A DNA stretch of 64,000 bases from Xanthomonas sp. F10 (GCF_014206815.1 NZ_JACHNP010000001.1:1888456-1952455), one strand, 5' to 3'. Counted from the first letter of the stretch, positions 24,875 through 34,315 are shown. Made by a program: numbers and translations. Notes: generated by a model not told the origin, from the letters alone.

Positions 24875-26703
24875 CGTGGGGTCTCCGGAGTGGCGGGGGC
24901 GCCGGCCTGGACCTGGGCGATCCAGGCGTCGATGCGCGCGTCCAGCAGGTCCAGCGGCATCGCGCCGCCGCCGAGGACGGCATCGTGGAAGGCGCGGATG
25001 TCGAAGCGCTCGCCCAGCGCACGCCTGGCCTTCTCGCGCAGCGCCAGGATGTCCAGTTCGCCGAGCTTGTAGCCCAGCGCCTGGCCCGGCCAGACGATGT
25101 AACGGTCGGTCTCGGACTGGATGCTGGGTTCGTCGTCGGACGGATGCGCGTGGAAGAAGTCGATCATCTGCTGCCGGGTCCAGCGCTTGTGGTGCACGCC
25201 GGTATCCAGCACCAGCCGGTTGGCGCGCAGCAGTTCGCCGGCCAGGCGGCCGTAGTCGCTGTATGGATCGCGGTAGAAGCCGACTTCCTTGCCCAGCCGC
25301 TCGGCGTACAGCGCCCAGCCTTCCACGTAGGCGTTGTAACTGGACTGCTGGCGGAACGGCGGCAACGGCAGGGTCTGCGCAAGCGAGATCTGCAGATGAT
25401 GGCCGGGCACGCCCTCGTGATACGCGGTGGCTTCGATGTTGACCAGGGTGCGATGCGCGTAGTCGCCGGTATTGACCATCACCAGCCCCGGCTTGCTGCC
25501 CTGCGCATCGCTCTGCCAGTACTCGGCACCGGGCGCGGTGGCGCGGAACGCGGGCATCGCGCGCACCTCCAGCGGCGTCTTCGGCAGCGTACCGAACAAC
25601 GTCGGCAGCTTGGGCTGCATCTGCGCGATGTCGTCGCGGTAGCGCTGCAGGATCTGCTCGGGCGAGGTGGCGAAGAACTTGCGGTCATGGGCCACCGCCT
25701 TGCGTAGCGCCGCCAGGTCGGCATAGCCGAGTTGCTTGGCGATGGCGCCCATCTCGCCCTCGATGCGCGCGACCTCGGCCAGGCCGGTCTGGTGGATCTG
25801 CTCGGGCGACTGATCTGTGGTGGTCTGGGTGTGGATCGCAAAGCGGTAGCGGCGCTCTCCATCGGGCAGCGACCACAGGCCTTCGTGGGCGCGGCCCTGC
25901 GGCGCGTATTCGTTGGCGACGAAATCGGCCAGCTTTCGATAGGCCGGCCGCACCTGCTGGTCGATCGCCGCGATCATCGCCGCGCGCAGGCGCGGCCGCT
26001 CGGCCTCCGGCACTGCCGCCGGGAACTGCTGCAGCGGCGCCGCGAACGGGCTGTCGGCGCCGGCCGGCGCGGCGATCTCGCGCACCTGTGCGGGAATGCG
26101 CTCGAGCAGATACTTCGGCTGCACCAACCCGTCCCTGGCGCCGGCGCGCGACAGCGCCACCACCTGGTCGAGCAGCGCCGGGATCGCCTGCAGGCGCGTG
26201 ATGTAGTCCTCGTAGTCCTTGACGCTGGCGAACGGAAACGCCTGCGCATAACCCGGCAACGCCACCTGGATGCCGCCGACCGGCTCCAGCGGCATCTCGT
26301 CGTTCTTCAGCGCGATCGCCTCCAGCCGGTCGCGCAACTGCCGCTGCATCATCTGCAGGCTCGACCGCTCCTGCGCCGACAGCGCCTTGGCATCGACCGC
26401 ATCGAAGCGCGCCAGGAACCCGGCGGTGGCCTGGCGTTCGGCCTCCAGCGCGGCCGGCGAATAGTCGGTCCAGCGGTCGTTGTAGCGGCTGTCGCCGATG
26501 ATGCTGGCGAACTCGGGATGGTGAGCGAGTTGGTATTGCCACTGCGCATCGAGCAGCGCGGCGAAGGCCTGCCCCGGCGGCACTGCGGCCTTCGCTGCTG
26601 CCGGCGCGACCGGTGCGGAGGAGGTCGGCGCTGCGGACGGCTGGCAGGCCGCCAGCAGACCCAGGGCCAGTGCGCCAACGGCAGACAACCGCATGCAGTT
26701 CAT
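24871..26703 (-). CDS. DUF885 family putative zinc metallopeptidase, lipoprotein (copy 2)
   Basis: A 610-residue paralogue of the next gene, anchored as a lipoprotein: MNCMRLSAVGALALGLLAAC has the lipobox LAAC. The metal-site motif is the canonical YHEGVPGHHLQ (near 25,410), closer to the family consensus than copy 1. The start at 26,703 has GGAG 7 bases upstream; the longer frame to 26,739 lacks this. The mature region starts with an Ala/Pro linker. The 82-base gap to the M24 peptidase gene suggests it may still be transcribed with the hydroxyproline operon. Confidence 0.82.
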   Translation of the reverse strand: MNCMRLSAVGALALGLLAACQPSAAPTSSAPVAPAAAKAAVPPGQAFAALLDAQWQYQLAHHPEFASIIGDSRYNDRWTDYSPAALEAERQATAGFLARFDAVDAKALSAQERSSLQMMQRQLRDRLEAIALKNDEMPLEPVGGIQVALPGYAQAFPFASVKDYEDYITRLQAIPALLDQVVALSRAGARDGLVQPKYLLERIPAQVREIAAPAGADSPFAAPLQQFPAAVPEAERPRLRAAMIAAIDQQVRPAYRKLADFVANEYAPQGRAHEGLWSLPDGERRYRFAIHTQTTTDQSPEQIHQTGLAEVARIEGEMGAIAKQLGYADLAALRKAVAHDRKFFATSPEQILQRYRDDIAQMQPKLPTLFGTLPKTPLEVRAMPAFRATAPGAEYWQSDAQGSKPGLVMVNTGDYAHRTLVNIEATAYHEGVPGHHLQISLAQTLPLPPFRQQSSYNAYVEGWALYAERLGKEVGFYRDPYSDYGRLAGELLRANRLVLDTGVHHKRWTRQQMIDFFHAHPSDDEPSIQSETDRYIVWPGQALGYKLGELDILALREKARRALGERFDIRAFHDAVLGGGAMPLDLLDARIDAWIAQVQAGAPATPETPR

Positions 26704-26785
26704 CGCGAGACTCCTTGGGATGCGCCGCAGCCGCTGCACGGCGCGGGCGCAGCCGTGCAGCGTGCCGCGGCGGCCGTCGCCCGCA

Positions 26786-27994
26786 TCAGGCGAACGGCCG
26801 GTCGATCGCCGGCGACGGGGGCGTGAACCACTGCGCGCCGTCGACGGTGACGTAGAAATGATCCTCCAGGCGCACGCCGAACTCGCCCGGCACCACGATC
26901 ATCGGCTCGTTGCTGCAGCACATGCCCGGGGCCAGCGCCAGCGCGTTGCCGCGCACCAGGTACGGCGCTTCGTGGATGCTCATGCCGCAACCGTGGCCGG
27001 TGCGGTGCGGCAGCCCCGGCAGCTGGTAGTCCGGGCCGAGCCCGGCACGCTGCAGCACCTTGCGTGCGGCCTCGTCCACCACCGCGCAGGCCACGCCCGG
27101 CCGCACCGCGGCGAACGCCGCCGCCTGCGCCTCGTGCTCCAGTTGCCAGATGCGCCGCTGCTTCTCGCTGGGCTCGCCGAAGATGTAGGTGCGGGTGATG
27201 TCGGAGTGGTAGCCCTGCACGGTGCAGCCGGTATCGATCAGCACCAGTTCGCCCGGCCGCAGCGCCTGCACGCCGGGGATGCCGTGCGGATACGCGGTGG
27301 CGTGGCCGAACTGCACGATGCAGAAGGTCGAGCCGTTGTCGGCGCCGAGCGCGCGGTGCGCCTGGTCGATGAAGCGGGTCAGTTCCGCGGTGGTGATGCC
27401 TTCGCGCATCAGTCCGGCAGCCAGCCGCTGCACGTGCAGGGTCATGTCGCAGGCCTGCTGCATCAGCGCCAGTTCCGCCGGGGACTTGCGCATGCGGCAG
27501 CCGTCGACGATGGCCGCCGCATCGCGGATCGCGATCCGCCCCAGCACCGCGGCCAGGCCGGTGTGCACCGCGAAGGCCACGCCCGGGTCCAGCGCCAGGC
27601 TCTGCGCGTCCAGTTCCAGCAAGGCCTCGGCGACCAGCGCGTGCGGATCCTCGTGTTCCTGCCACAGGCGCTTGCGCACCGGCAGGCACAGCACCGCGTC
27701 CAGCGAGCCTTCCTCGAACGCCGGGCAGATCAGCAGCGGATCGCCTTCGGCGGTGAGCAGCATCGCCACCAGGCGCTCGCTGGCGCCCCACGGCACGCCG
27801 GTGAAGTAGCGCAGCGACGCGCCGGCGCCGATCAGCAACGCGTCGGCGCCGTGCGCGCGCATCAGCGCGCGCGCATTGGCCAGGCGTTGCCGGTACTCCT
27901 GCTCCTGGATCGCGGGCGCCCGCTGCGGCCACGGCGCCAACTGTGCCTGCGCCTGCTCCAGGGTCAACCCGCCGATCTGGGCCTGCTCGCTCAT
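26786..27994 (-). CDS. M24 family Xaa-Pro dipeptidase (prolidase-type)
   Basis: A 402-residue cytoplasmic pita-bread metallopeptidase. All five metal ligands are visible: Asp254 and Asp265 (LIDTG ... YHSDITRT), His334 (RTGHG), Glu363 (SNEPM) and Glu377 (RLEDHF). Prolidases split Xaa-Pro or Xaa-Hyp dipeptides. Its ATG overlaps the stop of the aldehyde dehydrogenase gene (ATGA), so it is the seventh gene of the coupled hydroxyproline operon, directly linking peptide cleavage to hydroxyproline catabolism. Confidence 0.9.
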   Translation of the reverse strand: MSEQAQIGGLTLEQAQAQLAPWPQRAPAIQEQEYRQRLANARALMRAHGADALLIGAGASLRYFTGVPWGASERLVAMLLTAEGDPLLICPAFEEGSLDAVLCLPVRKRLWQEHEDPHALVAEALLELDAQSLALDPGVAFAVHTGLAAVLGRIAIRDAAAIVDGCRMRKSPAELALMQQACDMTLHVQRLAAGLMREGITTAELTRFIDQAHRALGADNGSTFCIVQFGHATAYPHGIPGVQALRPGELVLIDTGCTVQGYHSDITRTYIFGEPSEKQRRIWQLEHEAQAAAFAAVRPGVACAVVDEAARKVLQRAGLGPDYQLPGLPHRTGHGCGMSIHEAPYLVRGNALALAPGMCCSNEPMIVVPGEFGVRLEDHFYVTVDGAQWFTPPSPAIDRPFA

Positions 27995-29583
27995 GCGCTG
28001 CGCTCCACGTCGGCGGTGCTCCAGCAGCCGTCGATCAGCCGCTGCACGCCGCCGGGATTGCGATCGCGCAGCAACGGCGGCAGCAGCGCGTCGGGCATGC
28101 CGTCGTAGCTGTGCAGCGCGGCGAAGCGGCGGATCGCCGCGGGCATGCCGACGGCGGTGAAGCCCGGATGGCCGGTGCTCGGATACGGGCCGCCATGGTT
28201 CATGGCAGGGCTCACCGCCACGCCGGTCGGCATCTTGTTGCAGATCAGGCGGCCGACCCGCGGGCGCAACGCCGCGGCCAGCGCGGCGAAGTCCATGTCG
28301 TCGCTGCCGTCGGCGGCGCGATAGAGCGTGCCGGTGAGATTGCCCTCGAAGCTGCGCGCCAGGGCGGTCAACTGCCCCATGCCACCGCCGCGCACGATCA
28401 GGCTGACCGGGCCGAACGCTTCGGTCTGCAGCGCCTCGGGCTGCTGCAGGAACGCCTCGGCCGACACCTCCAGCAGGGTCGGCGCATGCCGATAGCCGGG
28501 GCCGGCATCGGCCTCGCCGCCGGCCAGCACCGTGGCACCGGCGTCGCGCAGCGTGCCCAGGCTGCGCTGCAGATGCTCCAGCACGCCGCGCGAGAACAGC
28601 AGCGCCGGCGCCGCCGCAGCAAAATGCGCGGCGGCCGCGGCGACGAAGGCATCGCCGGCCGCGCCCTCCGGCACCACCGCGATGCCCGGATTGGTGCAGA
28701 ACTGGCCGCTGCCCATGGTGCAGGAGGCGAAGAACTCCTGCGCCAGCGCCGCGCCGCGCTCGGCCAGCGCGCCCGGCAGCAGGAACACCGGATTGACGCT
28801 GGACAGCTCGACATAGGCCGGCACCCCGGCACGGTCGGCGGCGGCCTTCAGCGCCAGCCCGCCGGCACGGCTGCCGGTGAAGCCGATCGCGCCCAGCCGC
28901 GGATCGCCGGCCAGTTCCAGGCCCAGCGTGCTGTCGAAGTGGTACAGCAACTGCACCGTCGCCGCCGGCAGGTCATGGGCCAGCAGCGCCTGGTGCGCGA
29001 GTTGCGCCAGACGCTGGCTGGTGGCCGGATGCGAGGGATGCGCCTTGGCGATGACCGGATTGCGCGCGACGATGGCCGAGGCGAAATCGCTGCCGGCCAC
29101 CGCGTTGAACGCGAACGGGAAATTGTTCGGCCCGAACACCAGCACCGGCTTGTGCAACGGCCCCAGTTGCGCGCGCAGGCCGGCCGCGGTGTCGATCACC
29201 GGCTGCGTCCAGCTGTGGCTGCGTGCCGCCTGCGCGGCCTGGCGCAACTGCCCGCTGGCGCGCGGCAGTTCCACCTTGGCCAGGCGCGGCTCCACCGGCA
29301 GGCCGGTCTCGGCATGCGCCAGCGCCACCAGCTGCTCGACGTCGGCGTCGATCGCATCCGCGTACGCGTCCAGGAACGCAGCGATGCGTTCCGGCGCGGC
29401 CGCGGCCAGCGCATCGGCGCTCAGCGCCGCCGCGCTCAGCGCCGCTTCCAGGTCGGCGGCGCCGCTGACCGGGAACGACGGACCGAACTCGCTCCCGTCG
29501 CGCGGGTCCTCGGCGCGGAAGCTGCCGCGCTCCTCCAGCGAGGCCTGCCAGTGGCCGGCCAGCAACAGCGGTTGCATGCTCAT
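27991..29583 (-). CDS. 2,5-dioxovalerate (2-oxoglutarate semialdehyde) dehydrogenase
   Basis: A 530-residue NAD(P)-dependent aldehyde dehydrogenase. Catalytic Cys296 (GQFCTNPG) and Glu259 (AYVELSSVNP) are present, with the FGPNNFPFAFN motif typical of the semialdehyde dehydrogenases that convert 2-oxoglutarate semialdehyde to 2-oxoglutarate. This is the last step of trans-4-hydroxyproline breakdown. Its ATG follows the deaminase stop by one base, and its own stop overlaps the M24 gene. A second ATG lies two codons downstream. Confidence 0.9.
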   Translation of the reverse strand: MSMQPLLLAGHWQASLEERGSFRAEDPRDGSEFGPSFPVSGAADLEAALSAAALSADALAAAAPERIAAFLDAYADAIDADVEQLVALAHAETGLPVEPRLAKVELPRASGQLRQAAQAARSHSWTQPVIDTAAGLRAQLGPLHKPVLVFGPNNFPFAFNAVAGSDFASAIVARNPVIAKAHPSHPATSQRLAQLAHQALLAHDLPAATVQLLYHFDSTLGLELAGDPRLGAIGFTGSRAGGLALKAAADRAGVPAYVELSSVNPVFLLPGALAERGAALAQEFFASCTMGSGQFCTNPGIAVVPEGAAGDAFVAAAAAHFAAAAPALLFSRGVLEHLQRSLGTLRDAGATVLAGGEADAGPGYRHAPTLLEVSAEAFLQQPEALQTEAFGPVSLIVRGGGMGQLTALARSFEGNLTGTLYRAADGSDDMDFAALAAALRPRVGRLICNKMPTGVAVSPAMNHGGPYPSTGHPGFTAVGMPAAIRRFAALHSYDGMPDALLPPLLRDRNPGGVQRLIDGCWSTADVERSA

Positions 29584-29584
29584 C

Positions 29585-30490
29585 TCAGTGCCCGGGATGG
29601 GTGGCGATGGCGTGGTCGATGACCTTCAATGCAGCTTCGCGCTCGGCGCCTTCCAGCAACAGCCGCGGCGCGCGCACGCGCTCGCTGCCCAGGCCGACCT
29701 TCGCCTGCACCAGCTTGATCAACTGCACGAACTTGGGCACGGTGTCCAGGCGCAGCAGCGGCAGGAACCAGTCGTACAGCGCCTTGGCCGCCGGGTAGCC
29801 GCCGTCGCGGGCCAACTCGAACAGCTTCACCGACTCCTTCGGGTAGGCGTTGACCAGGCCGGCGATCCAGCCCTTGGCGCCCATGCTCAGGCCTTCGACG
29901 ATCGCATCGTCCATGCCCACCAGCAGCACCAGGCGGTCGCCGAGCAGTTCGCCCAGCGCAGCGAAGCGGCGCACGTCGCCAGAGGACTCCTTCACCGCCT
30001 GCAGGTTCGGGAACTCGGCCGCCAGCTCGGCGATCTGCGCCGCGCTGAAATCGGTCTTGTAGGCGATCGGGTTGTTGTACAGGATCACCGGCAGGTCGGT
30101 GGCGCCGATCACCGCGCGCACGTGCGCGCCCATCTCGCGCCAGTCGGTGGAGTACACGTACGGCGGCAGCACCATCGCGCCGCCGCAGCCGACCTGCTTG
30201 GCCGCCTGCACCAGCCGCACCGCTTCGTCGGTGGACAGCGCGGCGATGCCCGGCACCACCGGGATGCGGCCGTCGACCGCCTGCACCAGGGTCTTGAGGA
30301 TCGCCAGCTTGTCGTCGAAGCTCAGCGTGGCCGCCTCGCCCAGCGAACCCAGCGGCACGATCGCGGTGCAGCCGGCGTCGACCATGAGCTGCGCATGCTT
30401 GGCCAGGAACGCGTGGTCGATGCTGCCGTCGGCGTTGAACGGAGTGGTGATGGCCGGCAGCACGCCGTACCAGAAGGAAGCCTTGCTCAT
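29585..30490 (-). CDS. DapA-family 1-pyrroline-4-hydroxy-2-carboxylate deaminase
   Basis: A 301-residue member of the dihydrodipicolinate synthase family. Schiff-base Lys167 (QAVKESSGD) and Tyr138 (LYNNP) are in place. In hydroxyproline operons this family deaminates and dehydrates pyrroline-4-hydroxy-2-carboxylate to 2-oxoglutarate semialdehyde, which the next enzyme oxidises. The ATG at 30,490 overlaps the stop of the dehydrogenase alpha-like subunit (ATGA). The assignment over true DapA rests on the operon; a lysine-pathway role is unlikely here. Confidence 0.88.
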   Translation of the reverse strand: MSKASFWYGVLPAITTPFNADGSIDHAFLAKHAQLMVDAGCTAIVPLGSLGEAATLSFDDKLAILKTLVQAVDGRIPVVPGIAALSTDEAVRLVQAAKQVGCGGAMVLPPYVYSTDWREMGAHVRAVIGATDLPVILYNNPIAYKTDFSAAQIAELAAEFPNLQAVKESSGDVRRFAALGELLGDRLVLLVGMDDAIVEGLSMGAKGWIAGLVNAYPKESVKLFELARDGGYPAAKALYDWFLPLLRLDTVPKFVQLIKLVQAKVGLGSERVRAPRLLLEGAEREAALKVIDHAIATHPGH

Positions 30491-31857
30491 GGAAGTACAC
30501 CTTGTGGAGAGTTGCGAAGGGATGCCGCGCGCGAAGGCGCGGCGCAAGCGGCGTCCGGACCCGGGTCCGGACAGGGATGGGCCAGCGCGTCCAGACGCGC
30601 CGGGAACAGCGGCGGCCGGCGGCCGTCGTCGGAGAAATCGGCGGGACGCGCGGCCAGGCCCAGTTCGGTGAGCGCGCTGCCGCAGATGCGGCCCTGGCAC
30701 GCCCCCATGCCGCAGCGCGAGGCCAGCTTGGCGTCGCGCAGGTCGGCATGGCCTTGCAGCGCCGCCAGCGGCACGTCCTCGCAGCGGCACACCAGCGTGT
30801 CCGGCGCGGCCAGCGCGTGGATGCGGGGGTCCAGCGCGAACTGCCGCTGCAACAGCGCGGCGAAGGCGCGCGCGCGGCGTCGCTGCGGCTGCAGCGCCTG
30901 CGCATCTGCGTCCTGTCCGGCAGCCAGATGGCCGGCGATGGCGCCTTCCACCCGCGCGCAATCGCGCCCGCCGATGCCCAGCGCCTCGCCGGCGGCATAC
31001 ACACCGTCGACGCTGGTGCGCAGCTGCGCGTCCACCGCCACGCACGGATGCGCGCCGCTGCGGCCCAGGCGGCAGCCCAGCAATTGCGCCAGTTCCACGT
31101 TCGGCACCAGGCCGTAGCCCACGGACAATTGATCGCAGGCGAGACGGCGGCGGCCGCGCGGGCCGTCGAGTTCCACCTCCTGCACGCGGCCCTCGCCGTA
31201 CGCGGCCAGCACCACGCTGCCGGCGTGGTAGCCGACCCCGGCCAGTTGCGTGCGCAGCGCCAGCGCCTGCAGCGCCTTGTCCGGCCAGCGCAGCGGCAAC
31301 TGCGCGGCGAACGCGGCCAGCGCGCGCCACGGCGCCTGTTCGACGATGCCCAGCACCTGCGCGCCATGGCGCTGCAGCGTCGCCGCCGAGGCCAGCAGCA
31401 GCGGTCCGCTGCCGGCGACCAGCACGCGCCGCCCGGCCAGCGGCCAGCCCTGTTTGGCCAGCGCCTGCGCGCCGCCGGCGCCGGTCACCCCGGGCAGGGT
31501 CCAGCCCGGGAACGGCAACAGCAATTCGCGCGCGCCGGTGGCCAGCACCAGCGCGTCATAGCCCAGCCAGCGCGGGCCATCGGGACCGTCGGTGAGCAAC
31601 CGCCGGTCCTGCGCCAGCAGCACCTGGGTCTGCGGCAGGAAGGTCACCGCACTGGCCGCCAGTTGCGCCAGCGCGCGCGCGGCCAGGCGCGGCGGCGGCT
31701 GCGCCACGTCATGGCGCCAGATCTGCCCGCCAGCACGCGCCTGCAGATCGACCAGGCCGACGCGGCGGCCATGCCCGGCCGCCGCCAGCGCCGCCGCCAG
31801 CCCGGCCGGGCCGGCGCCGATCACCAGGACCTCGTAGTGGGCGGACGGCTCAGCCAT
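30487..31857 (-). CDS. D-hydroxyproline dehydrogenase, FAD/NAD(P)-type subunit with C-terminal Fe-S motif
   Basis: A 456-residue flavoprotein. The FAD-binding GAGPAG (residues 14-19) and a second nucleotide fold (VAGSGP) are present. The C-terminal part carries CRCEDV ... CGMGACQGRICG, a BFD-type [2Fe-2S] site. This matches the LhpE subunit of the three-part D-Hyp dehydrogenases (also similar to opine oxidase/HcnB subunits). The ATG at 31,857 overlaps the stop of the ferredoxin subunit by 8 bases; earlier in-frame codons to 31,878 are unsupported. Confidence 0.87.
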   Translation of the reverse strand: MAEPSAHYEVLVIGAGPAGLAAALAAAGHGRRVGLVDLQARAGGQIWRHDVAQPPPRLAARALAQLAASAVTFLPQTQVLLAQDRRLLTDGPDGPRWLGYDALVLATGARELLLPFPGWTLPGVTGAGGAQALAKQGWPLAGRRVLVAGSGPLLLASAATLQRHGAQVLGIVEQAPWRALAAFAAQLPLRWPDKALQALALRTQLAGVGYHAGSVVLAAYGEGRVQEVELDGPRGRRRLACDQLSVGYGLVPNVELAQLLGCRLGRSGAHPCVAVDAQLRTSVDGVYAAGEALGIGGRDCARVEGAIAGHLAAGQDADAQALQPQRRRARAFAALLQRQFALDPRIHALAAPDTLVCRCEDVPLAALQGHADLRDAKLASRCGMGACQGRICGSALTELGLAARPADFSDDGRRPPLFPARLDALAHPCPDPGPDAACAAPSRAASLRNSPQGVLP

Positions 31858-32098
31858 CGGTCCACACCTGCATGCCATCGCGCGCCGGGGTGATGCAGGC
31901 GCGCAACTGGCCGACGCGGTCGATGCGCACCCGGCACTCGGCGCACACGCCCATGCCGCACAGCGGCGCGCGCGGCTGGCCGCTGCGCGAGCGGCGGAAA
32001 TGCGGGGCCACCTGCGCCACTGCCGCGGCCACGCTGCTGCCGTCGAGCACTTCGACGTCGCGGCCGTCGACCTGCAGGCGCAGCATCCGCGCGCTCAT
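31850..32098 (-). CDS. D-hydroxyproline dehydrogenase, [2Fe-2S] subunit
   Basis: An 82-residue ferredoxin-like protein with the four cysteines of a plant-type [2Fe-2S] cluster: Cys47, Cys52, Cys55 (CGMGVCAEC) and Cys68 (RACIT). It corresponds to the small gamma subunit (LhpF type) that passes electrons between the two flavin subunits. The ATG at 32,098 overlaps the upstream stop (ATGA). The gene is easily missed because a longer out-of-context frame covers it. Confidence 0.88.
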   Translation of the reverse strand: MSARMLRLQVDGRDVEVLDGSSVAAAVAQVAPHFRRSRSGQPRAPLCGMGVCAECRVRIDRVGQLRACITPARDGMQVWTDG

Positions 32099-33195
32099 GC
32101 CAGCGCCCGCGCCGGCGCGTACGGCGCCGGGTCGATGGCCGCGGGCCGCTGCAGCAGTTGGTCCAGCAGCAGGCGCGCACTCCCCAGCGCGGTGGTCACG
32201 CCCAGGCCCTCGTGGCCGGCCGCGACCCACACGTCGCGCCGCTCCGGCACCGCGCCCAGATATGGGCGCCCGTCCGGCGTGGCCGGACGCAAGCCGGTCC
32301 ACACCCGGATCGCCTGCAGTTGCCGCAGGCCCGGCAGGAACGCGAAGGCGCGCTCCAGCATCCGCTGCAGCATCGGCATCGACACCGTGCGGTCGGTGGC
32401 ATCGAATTCGCGCGAGGAGCCGATCAGGATCTGCCCGGTCGGCCGCGGCTGCACGTTGAACGCCACGCTGCTGCCGTCGCTGCCGTGCGCGCTGTCGGCA
32501 TAGCCCAGTTCCAGCAATTGATGGGCGACGAAGCCCGGATAACGGTCGGTGATCACCAACTGGCCCTTGCGCGCGCGCATCGGCAGTTCCGGCAGCAATT
32601 CCGGCAGGGCGCAGCCGGTGGCGACCAGCACCGGGCCATGCAGCGCGCTGCCGTCGTCCAGGCGCACGCCGGCATCGGCCAGCGCGGTGGCGCGGCGGCC
32701 GGCGTACAGCTGCGCGCCGGCGGCGCAGGCGCGCTCGGCCAGGTAGCGCGCCATCCGCGGCGGATACACCACCGCCTCGGCAGCCACGCGCATGCCGCCG
32801 GCCAGGCCGGGGACCAGCGCCGGCTCCAGTTGATACAGCCGCTGCGCATCGAGCGCTTCGGCGTGCACGCCGGCCGCGGCCAGGCGCTGGATCTTGGCCG
32901 GAATCCCGTCCAGTTCGCGCGCCTCGCGCGCCACCCACAGCGTGCCGCAGCGGCTGAACTCGGCCTCCGGCAGCGGCGCGAATTCTTCCCACAGGCGCAG
33001 CGAATAAGCCGACAGCGCCAGTTCCGCCGGATCGTCGTCCATCGCCACCAGGTGCCCCATCGCCGCGGCCGTGCTGCCGCCGCCGATACTGCCCGACTCG
33101 ACGATCGCCACGCGCAGGCCGGCGGCCGCCGCCGCATCGGCGCAGGCCGCACCGACGATTCCGGCGCCGACGACGATCAGGTCGAAACCGCTCAT
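32095..33195 (-). CDS. D-hydroxyproline dehydrogenase, DAO-type FAD subunit
   Basis: A 366-residue protein of the D-amino acid oxidase superfamily with GAGIVG at residues 10-15 and the C-terminal FAD motif (GRPYLGAVP ... HEGLGVTTA). It corresponds to the catalytic beta subunit (LhpB type) that oxidises cis-4-hydroxy-D-proline to pyrroline-4-hydroxy-2-carboxylate. The ATG at 33,195 overlaps the epimerase stop, and its own stop overlaps the ferredoxin gene. Confidence 0.88.
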   Translation of the reverse strand: MSGFDLIVVGAGIVGAACADAAAAAGLRVAIVESGSIGGGSTAAAMGHLVAMDDDPAELALSAYSLRLWEEFAPLPEAEFSRCGTLWVAREARELDGIPAKIQRLAAAGVHAEALDAQRLYQLEPALVPGLAGGMRVAAEAVVYPPRMARYLAERACAAGAQLYAGRRATALADAGVRLDDGSALHGPVLVATGCALPELLPELPMRARKGQLVITDRYPGFVAHQLLELGYADSAHGSDGSSVAFNVQPRPTGQILIGSSREFDATDRTVSMPMLQRMLERAFAFLPGLRQLQAIRVWTGLRPATPDGRPYLGAVPERRDVWVAAGHEGLGVTTALGSARLLLDQLLQRPAAIDPAPYAPARALA

Positions 33196-34133
33196 GCGGC
33201 GCCGATGCCCCAGGCGAACGGATCCTGCGGATCGATCAGCAGATGCGCGCGCGCGGTGATGAAGGCCTGCCCGGTGATGCGCGGCATCACGCCGCGGGTG
33301 CCGGCCGCATAGCGGCCTTCGAACATGCTGCCGAGGATGCCCTGCTGGCGCCACACCTGGCCCGGCGCCAGCTTGCCGTCGGCGGCCAGGCACGCCAGCT
33401 TGGCGCTGGTGCCGGTGCCGCAGGGCGAACGGTCGTAGGCCAGGCCCGGGCACAGCACGAAGTTGCGTGCATCGGCGCTGGCGTCCGGCGCCGGCCCGTT
33501 GATCTCGATGTGGTCGATCTCGCCGCCGTCGGCGCCGCGGATGCCCGCCGCCTCCAGCGCCAGCCGCACCGCCTCGGTGTAGGCGGTCAGCGCGCGCTGG
33601 TGGCGCAGCTCTAGCGCGCACGGCGTCTGTTCGGTGATGAAGAACCAGTTGCCGCCCCAGGCCACGTCGCCGCGCACGCGCCCGTACTCGGGCACCTGCA
33701 CTTCGACGCCGGTGGCATGGCGGTAGCTCTCGACGTTGTCGACCGAGACGCGGCCGTCGGCATGCAGCTCCACGCCGACCGTGCCCACCGGCGTCTCGAT
33801 GCGGTGCGTGCCCGCGCTCAGCCGGCCCAGTTCGGCCAGCGTGCGCACCAGGCCGATGGTGCCGTGGCCGCACATGCCCAGGTAGCCGACGTTGTTGAAG
33901 AAGATCACTGCCGCACAGGCATCGGCGGCCACCGGCGGCAGCAGCAGCGCGCCGACCATGGTGTCCGAGCCGCGCGGCTCGCAGGCGATGGCGCTGCGCC
34001 AGCGGTCGAAGCGCGTGCGGAACAGTTCGCGGCGCTCGGCCAGGGAACCGGTTCCCAGATCGGGGAAGCCGGAGACGACGACACGGGTCGGTTCGCCGGC
34101 GCTGTGCGAGTCGATGACATCGAGTGTATGCAT
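33192..34133 (-). CDS. 4-hydroxyproline 2-epimerase
   Basis: A 313-residue member of the proline racemase family that converts trans-4-hydroxy-L-proline to cis-4-hydroxy-D-proline. Both catalytic cysteines are present, Cys88 (MCGHGTIG) and Cys238 ([10 protein letters not shown]), which separates it from the dehydratase branch, where one position is Thr or Ser. Proline racemase itself is the main alternative, but the downstream dehydrogenase, deaminase and semialdehyde dehydrogenase make the hydroxyproline role very likely. It is the first gene of the operon, divergent from the AraC-type regulator. Confidence 0.93.
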   Translation of the reverse strand: MHTLDVIDSHSAGEPTRVVVSGFPDLGTGSLAERRELFRTRFDRWRSAIACEPRGSDTMVGALLLPPVAADACAAVIFFNNVGYLGMCGHGTIGLVRTLAELGRLSAGTHRIETPVGTVGVELHADGRVSVDNVESYRHATGVEVQVPEYGRVRGDVAWGGNWFFITEQTPCALELRHQRALTAYTEAVRLALEAAGIRGADGGEIDHIEINGPAPDASADARNFVLCPGLAYDRSPCGTGTSAKLACLAADGKLAPGQVWRQQGILGSMFEGRYAAGTRGVMPRITGQAFITARAHLLIDPQDPFAWGIGAA

Positions 34134-34315
34134 GGCGCCATGCTCACATTCGACACCGCCGCCGGCTAGCAGCGTTTGCCTGTCGCAAATGCGGAAATTC
34201 GCACAACCCGGCGACGCCCGGCGGCGCCCGGCGGCGCCGACTTAGGCTAGCATCGGCATTCAGGGGACGCGCGGCGGCGCGCCCGCACCGCCGCCCACTC
34301 CCGCAGGTGAACGCC
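34134..34315. promoter_or_regulatory. Divergent control region of the hydroxyproline operon
   Basis: A 182-base gap between the epimerase and the AraC-type regulator, which start in opposite directions. It holds the inverted repeat TGCG-GAAATT-CGCA (34190-34203), close to the palindrome in the arabinosidase promoters, although the partner half GCGTCTTG is not at the 28-base offset. This is a plausible binding site for the divergent regulator. Confidence 0.5.

Noticed and set aside
29585-30490. Dihydrodipicolinate synthase (lysine pathway DapA)
   Set aside because: The fold and Lys/Tyr residues fit, but the gene overlaps the D-hydroxyproline dehydrogenase and precedes the semialdehyde dehydrogenase, which fits the hydroxyproline deaminase branch.
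33192-34133. trans-3-hydroxyproline dehydratase
   Set aside because: Both catalytic cysteines (Cys88 and Cys238) are present; the dehydratase branch has Thr or Ser at one of them.
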